DNA from: Lachnospiraceae bacterium UBA4348
Lineage (GTDB): Bacteria; Bacillota; Clostridia; Lachnospirales; Lachnospiraceae
Direction of reading: 5' to 3'
Length of the DNA: 62,759 bases
Assembly (NCBI GenBank): GCA_002394165.1
Contig: DGTA01000146.1
Location: 1,257-64,015, forward strand
A program made the translations under genes and the position numbers. The notes under the pieces were generated by a model, which saw only the letters and a list, made by a program, of their open reading frames with translations, ran no database searches and was not told the DNA's origin. This document shows, piece by piece, positions 60,167 to 62,759 of this stretch. Position 1 is the stretch's first letter; every line of letters starts with the position of its first letter.

Positions 60167-60823
60167 TTGGAAATACTTAAAGATCCGAGAATGATCAGTA
60201 TCCTGATCGGCTATGCTTTCGGCTGCCTGCTGACCGCCGAAGCGGTGGCGCACCGCTTTTCGGGAAAGAAGGCAGCTGATCTAGGCGAGACCGGAAATCC
60301 CGGGATGGCGAATATCATGGCATCTCTCGGCTTTGTGCCGGGGATCATTACGCTGGCGGGCGATCTGGGGAAGGTGATCGCGGCCGCCCTGATCTGCCGC
60401 GTTCTTTTCCCGGAGGCCGGGTGGATCGTCGTTCTCTATGCGGGGCTCGGTGCCACACTTGGTCATGATTTCCCGTTCTGGAGGCGCTTTCGGGGCGGAA
60501 AAGGCGTGGCGACCACCTCCATGGCGATCGTTCTGTATTCGTTCTGGCCGGGACTGACTGCAAATATTGCAGGGATGCTGGTCGTCTTTGCGACGAAATA
60601 TCTGTGTATCGGCGGACCTGTCATTCCGGCCGCTTTTGCAGTATGGATGCTGGCTGCGGGGGATAAGGAGGCGGCCGTGATCGGCGCCGTGCTGACGGTT
60701 CTTTCCGTGTTCTCTCACGGTAGTTCCATCCTGGGGATCCGGAAAGGGAAAACAAGCAGGACGGATGTACTGGCACTGCTCAAAAAGAAAAAGAACCGTA
60801 AAAATACCATAAAAAATAAATAA
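60167..60823 (+). CDS. plsY: Acyl-phosphate:glycerol-3-phosphate acyltransferase, PlsY-like
   Basis: This 218-residue membrane enzyme adds the first acyl chain to glycerol-3-phosphate in phospholipid synthesis. The start is probably TTG 60167, since AAGGAGG is ten bases upstream; the next ATG (60191) would cut into the first membrane segment. PlsY motifs are GNPGMANIMASLGFVPGI, GHDFPFWRRFRGGKGVATT and a late FSHGSSI. The C-terminus is Lys-rich. It could be a second copy in this genome, because the first motif has Met where Ser/Thr is usual. Confidence 0.85.
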   Translation: MEILKDPRMISILIGYAFGCLLTAEAVAHRFSGKKAADLGETGNPGMANIMASLGFVPGIITLAGDLGKVIAAALICRVLFPEAGWIVVLYAGLGATLGHDFPFWRRFRGGKGVATTSMAIVLYSFWPGLTANIAGMLVVFATKYLCIGGPVIPAAFAVWMLAAGDKEAAVIGAVLTVLSVFSHGSSILGIRKGKTSRTDVLALLKKKKNRKNTIKNK

Positions 60824-60842
60824 AGATATTTAAGACACCGTA

Positions 60843-60901
60843 AACGATAATTATTGATTGATTTCGGCTCCGCTTTGATGTATACTGACAGTAACGATAA
60901 T
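60843..60901. promoter_or_regulatory. Direct repeats AACGATAAT flanking a promoter
   Basis: AACGATAAT occurs at 60843-60851 and 60893-60901, exactly 50 bases apart (about five helical turns), on both sides of the promoter for the HTH-Uma2 gene. Candidate operator for the HTH domain of that protein. Confidence 0.45.
60858..60886 (+). promoter_or_regulatory. Predicted promoter for the HTH-Uma2 gene
   Basis: TTGATT (60858-60863) and TATACT (60881-60886) with a 17-base spacer. Confidence 0.65.
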
Positions 60902-60930
60902 GAAAAAATATCATGGAGCGGAGGCGGATT

Positions 60931-61749
60931 ATGACATTGGAAGAAATGAGAAAGGTCCGGAAGGAGAGAGGATATACCTACGCGATGCTCTCGGAAAAGT
61001 CCGGCATTCCTGTCCCTACTATCCAGAAGATCTTTCACGGGGAGACCCGCTCACCAAGATATGATACGCTGCGGGCGCTGGAGGAAGCGCTGCAGGGGCC
61101 TGAAATGAGCCAAAGGGCGGTTTTGAGGGACAGGACAGGTGTTTACCGGGCCGGCCCCCCGGGGACGGATAATGAAAAATACCCCCGGCAGGGCAGTTAT
61201 ACGGTAGAAGATTATTATATGCTTCCGGATGATCAGCGGGTGGAACTGATCGATGGCGTTTTCTATGATATGGGAGCGCCGACCCGTGTTCATCAGCTCA
61301 TCGCAGGGGAGATCTATCGCCAGATCGCCAATTTTATAATGGACAGGAACGGTCCGTGTACAGTCTATATCGCCCCCCTGGCTGTTCAGCTTGACTGTGA
61401 CGACCGCACCATGGTCCAGCCGGATGTGCTGATCGTCTGTGATAAGGAAAAAGAGAACAGAAGGAATGTTTTCGGCGCGCCGGATTTTGTTCTGGAAGTC
61501 ATCTCGCCGTCCACAAAGATGAAAGACAGTTTCCTGAAACTGAAAAAGTACCTGGAAGCAGGCGTGCGGGAATACTGGATCGTGGATCCGTACCGGGAAA
61601 AAGTGATCATCTATGATTTTGAGGGAGAGGACTGGCCCCTGATCTGCGGCTTTGATGACCCCATTACGGTCCGTATCTATAAGGGGGAACTTAAGATCGA
61701 TCCGAAACATATGAAACGCTGGGCTGAAGAGATGGATAAAGAAGAATAG
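60931..61749 (+). CDS. HTH-Uma2 family nuclease fusion
   Basis: This 272-residue protein has an N-terminal Xre-type HTH (residues 1-55; YTYAMLSEKSGIPVPTIQKIFHG) and a C-terminal Uma2/DUF820 domain with a PD-(D/E)xK-like core. The core shows VELIDGVFYDMGAPTRVHQLIAGE, VQPDVLIVCD, DFVLEVISPSTKMKD and KLKKYLEAGVREYWIVDP. The motif Asp...Glu-x-Ser with the Lys fits the nuclease family. ATG 60931 fits GGAGCGGAGG; ATG 60913 is an alternative. Uma2 proteins are common and mostly uncharacterised. The HTH may bind the repeats upstream and repress its own gene. Confidence 0.85.
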   Translation: MTLEEMRKVRKERGYTYAMLSEKSGIPVPTIQKIFHGETRSPRYDTLRALEEALQGPEMSQRAVLRDRTGVYRAGPPGTDNEKYPRQGSYTVEDYYMLPDDQRVELIDGVFYDMGAPTRVHQLIAGEIYRQIANFIMDRNGPCTVYIAPLAVQLDCDDRTMVQPDVLIVCDKEKENRRNVFGAPDFVLEVISPSTKMKDSFLKLKKYLEAGVREYWIVDPYREKVIIYDFEGEDWPLICGFDDPITVRIYKGELKIDPKHMKRWAEEMDKEE

Positions 61750-61790
61750 GTGGAACTGTTCGGACTTGGAGATTTATAAGGGTATTAGAA

Positions 61791-62308
61791 ATGAATCTGC
61801 ATTTGGATGGAAAAAAAGCGGTCGTGACCGGTGCCAGTATGGGTATCGGTTATGCAGTCGCAAAGGAACTGGTGCTTGAAGGAGCCGAAGTAACGATCTG
61901 TGCCAGAGATGAGGAGCGCCTGAAAAAGGCTGTGAAAAGGCTGAAAGAGGAGACGGGACGGGAAGCAGTGATCGGATATGCCTTTGACCTGTAGGAAGAA
62001 AAAGCCAGTTATGAGTTGGCCGGACTCGCGGCAGGGGAAAGCGGAAGACTGGATATCTGGATCAATAATGTCGGCACAAACAGGGCGAGAAAAGGTGAAC
62101 TGTATACTCAGGAAGAATTGGATTATCTGGTTGGGGCCTGTTTCGGATCAGCTCTGTTTGGCTGTCAGGCGGCCTTTCTTCATATGCTGCAAGCTATATA
62201 AACGCGGCGGTGCTGGAAGTGTCCGGAGGACAGAACGTGGTTCTGAATCCGCAGTATTCTTTTCGTCGGGAAAAAGCTGATCATGATCAAAGGGGAATGA
62301 AAGAATGA
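61791..62308 (+). pseudogene. Broken short-chain dehydrogenase/reductase
   Basis: The frame starts MNLHLDGKKAVVTGASMGIG (NAD-binding GxxxGIG) and stops at TAG 61992-61994 after YAFDL. The same frame continues from there with LDIWINNVGTNRARKG (the NNVG motif) and SALFGCQAAFLHMLQA to 62201. In another frame from about 62201 the typical SDR end VLEVSGGQNVVLNP follows to TGA 62306-62308. The catalytic Ser-Tyr-Lys region is missing. So the gene has a nonsense mutation plus an internal deletion. The length of the remains is about 170 codons versus about 250 for an intact enzyme. Confidence 0.8.
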
Positions 62309-62759
62309 AAAAAACAAGATTTTTGGGACTGTGTCTTGCAGCGGTGCTCTGCTTTTTTGCAGTACCGGCTTTAGCGGAAGATGTGAACCTGTCGGATGAC
62401 GCGTCTGACTTCGTACTTTTAAGCGAAGCGGTGCCCGATGCCATCCTGGAGATCCGCTACTATTCCACCTACAATTTCGTCGGTGACCGGATCGACGGCT
62501 ACGAGGAGCCGCTGGCTTTCCTGACGAAGGAAGCCGCCGCAGCCCTGAAGGAAGTCAGCGATGACGTGATCGAAAAAGGCTATCGCCTGAAGATCTACGA
62601 TGCCTACCGTCCACAGGAGGCTGTGACCAATTTTGTGAACTGGGCCCAGGATGCCGACGACACCCGCATGAAAGAGTACTTCTATCCGGAACTGGATAAG
62701 GATGTCCTCTTCCCCCAGGGCTATATTGCCGAGCATTCCGGCCACAGCCGGGGCAGCAC
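62305..62759 (+). CDS. VanX-type D-Ala-D-Ala dipeptidase, 5' part
   Basis: The visible 151 residues start at ATG 62305 after AAAGGGGA and run off the right edge. A signal peptide (RFLGLCLAAVLCFFAVPALA) is followed by the M15D pattern LSEAVPDAILEIRYYSTYNFVGDRIDGYEE, then IYDAYRPQEAV and a zinc-site start EHSGHSRG. Exported members of this family trim peptidoglycan precursors or wall peptides; classical VanX is cytosolic, so this is probably a housekeeping wall enzyme. The rest of the zinc site is outside the window. It overlaps the pseudogene end by four bases. Confidence 0.85.
   Translation, partial: MKKTRFLGLCLAAVLCFFAVPALAEDVNLSDDASDFVLLSEAVPDAILEIRYYSTYNFVGDRIDGYEEPLAFLTKEAAAALKEVSDDVIEKGYRLKIYDAYRPQEAVTNFVNWAQDADDTRMKEYFYPELDKDVLFPQGYIAEHSGHSRGS

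Overview
The window reads as a clostridial chromosome, most likely Lachnospiraceae or a close relative. The signs are strong AAGGAGG ribosome sites, LPXTG surface proteins with a sortase, B12-binding radical SAM and MtaA-like proteins, a DUF6382-type protein, and moderately high GC host DNA. The taxonomic call is inference from gene content. No tRNA, rRNA, CRISPR array or classical insertion sequence was seen, and no gene-free stretch exceeds 300 bases.

Region 1 (1 to about 26,470) is most of a siphovirus prophage whose left end lies outside the window. Five small early-type ORFs are followed by a complete HK97-type late operon in canonical order: small and large terminase, portal, ClpP-like protease, capsid, four head-tail joining proteins, tail tube, tail chaperone with a -1 frameshift extension, a 2,262-residue tape measure, distal tail protein, a small unknown, and a tail-tip protein ending in an S74 auto-cleaving chaperone. 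Lysis follows (holin, two-domain endolysin), then an AT-rich secreted cargo protein, then two overlapping large serine recombinases. The prophage appears to sit inside a host DUF6382 gene, of which only the 3' part remains at 26,561.

Region 2 (26.5 to 34.6 kb) is host DNA: the cut DUF6382 gene, a shortened HD-domain protein, a B12-binding radical SAM protein, and a sugar ABC importer (binding protein plus two permeases) followed by an N-acetylhexosamine-kinase-like protein. The set suggests uptake and phosphorylation of amino-sugar-containing glycans.

Region 3 (34.6 to 41.4 kb) holds a small PspC protein, REP-like hairpins, a membrane SpoIIE-type phosphatase, and a polar amino-acid ABC importer operon. 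An MtaA/UroD-type zinc methyltransferase is inserted between its binding protein and its permeases.

Region 4 (41.4 to 54.5 kb) is a cell-surface region. It has a sortase, a coiled-coil protein, a signal peptidase I, a 1,876-residue LPMTG adhesin and an LPSTG pilin, with a palindrome over the adhesin promoter. After these come a BspA-type repeat protein, a shikimate-dehydrogenase-like enzyme, an amidohydrolase stub, and an exported protein with three identical-pattern zinc-ribbon-like repeats.

Region 5 (54.5 to 62.76 kb) holds a minus-strand ribose/galactose-type ABC importer. Divergent from it are a 60-residue remnant of a NitT/TauT permease and a degenerate ATPase. Then come a YbaK-type deacylase, a DUF3990 protein, PlsY, an HTH-Uma2 fusion, a broken short-chain dehydrogenase and the start of a VanX-like dipeptidase.

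The best leads for something undescribed are the methyltransferase embedded in the amino-acid importer operon, the exported zinc-ribbon repeat protein, the EAA-loop mini-ORF with a motif-poor ATPase, and the homopolymer tract upstream of the prophage cargo gene.
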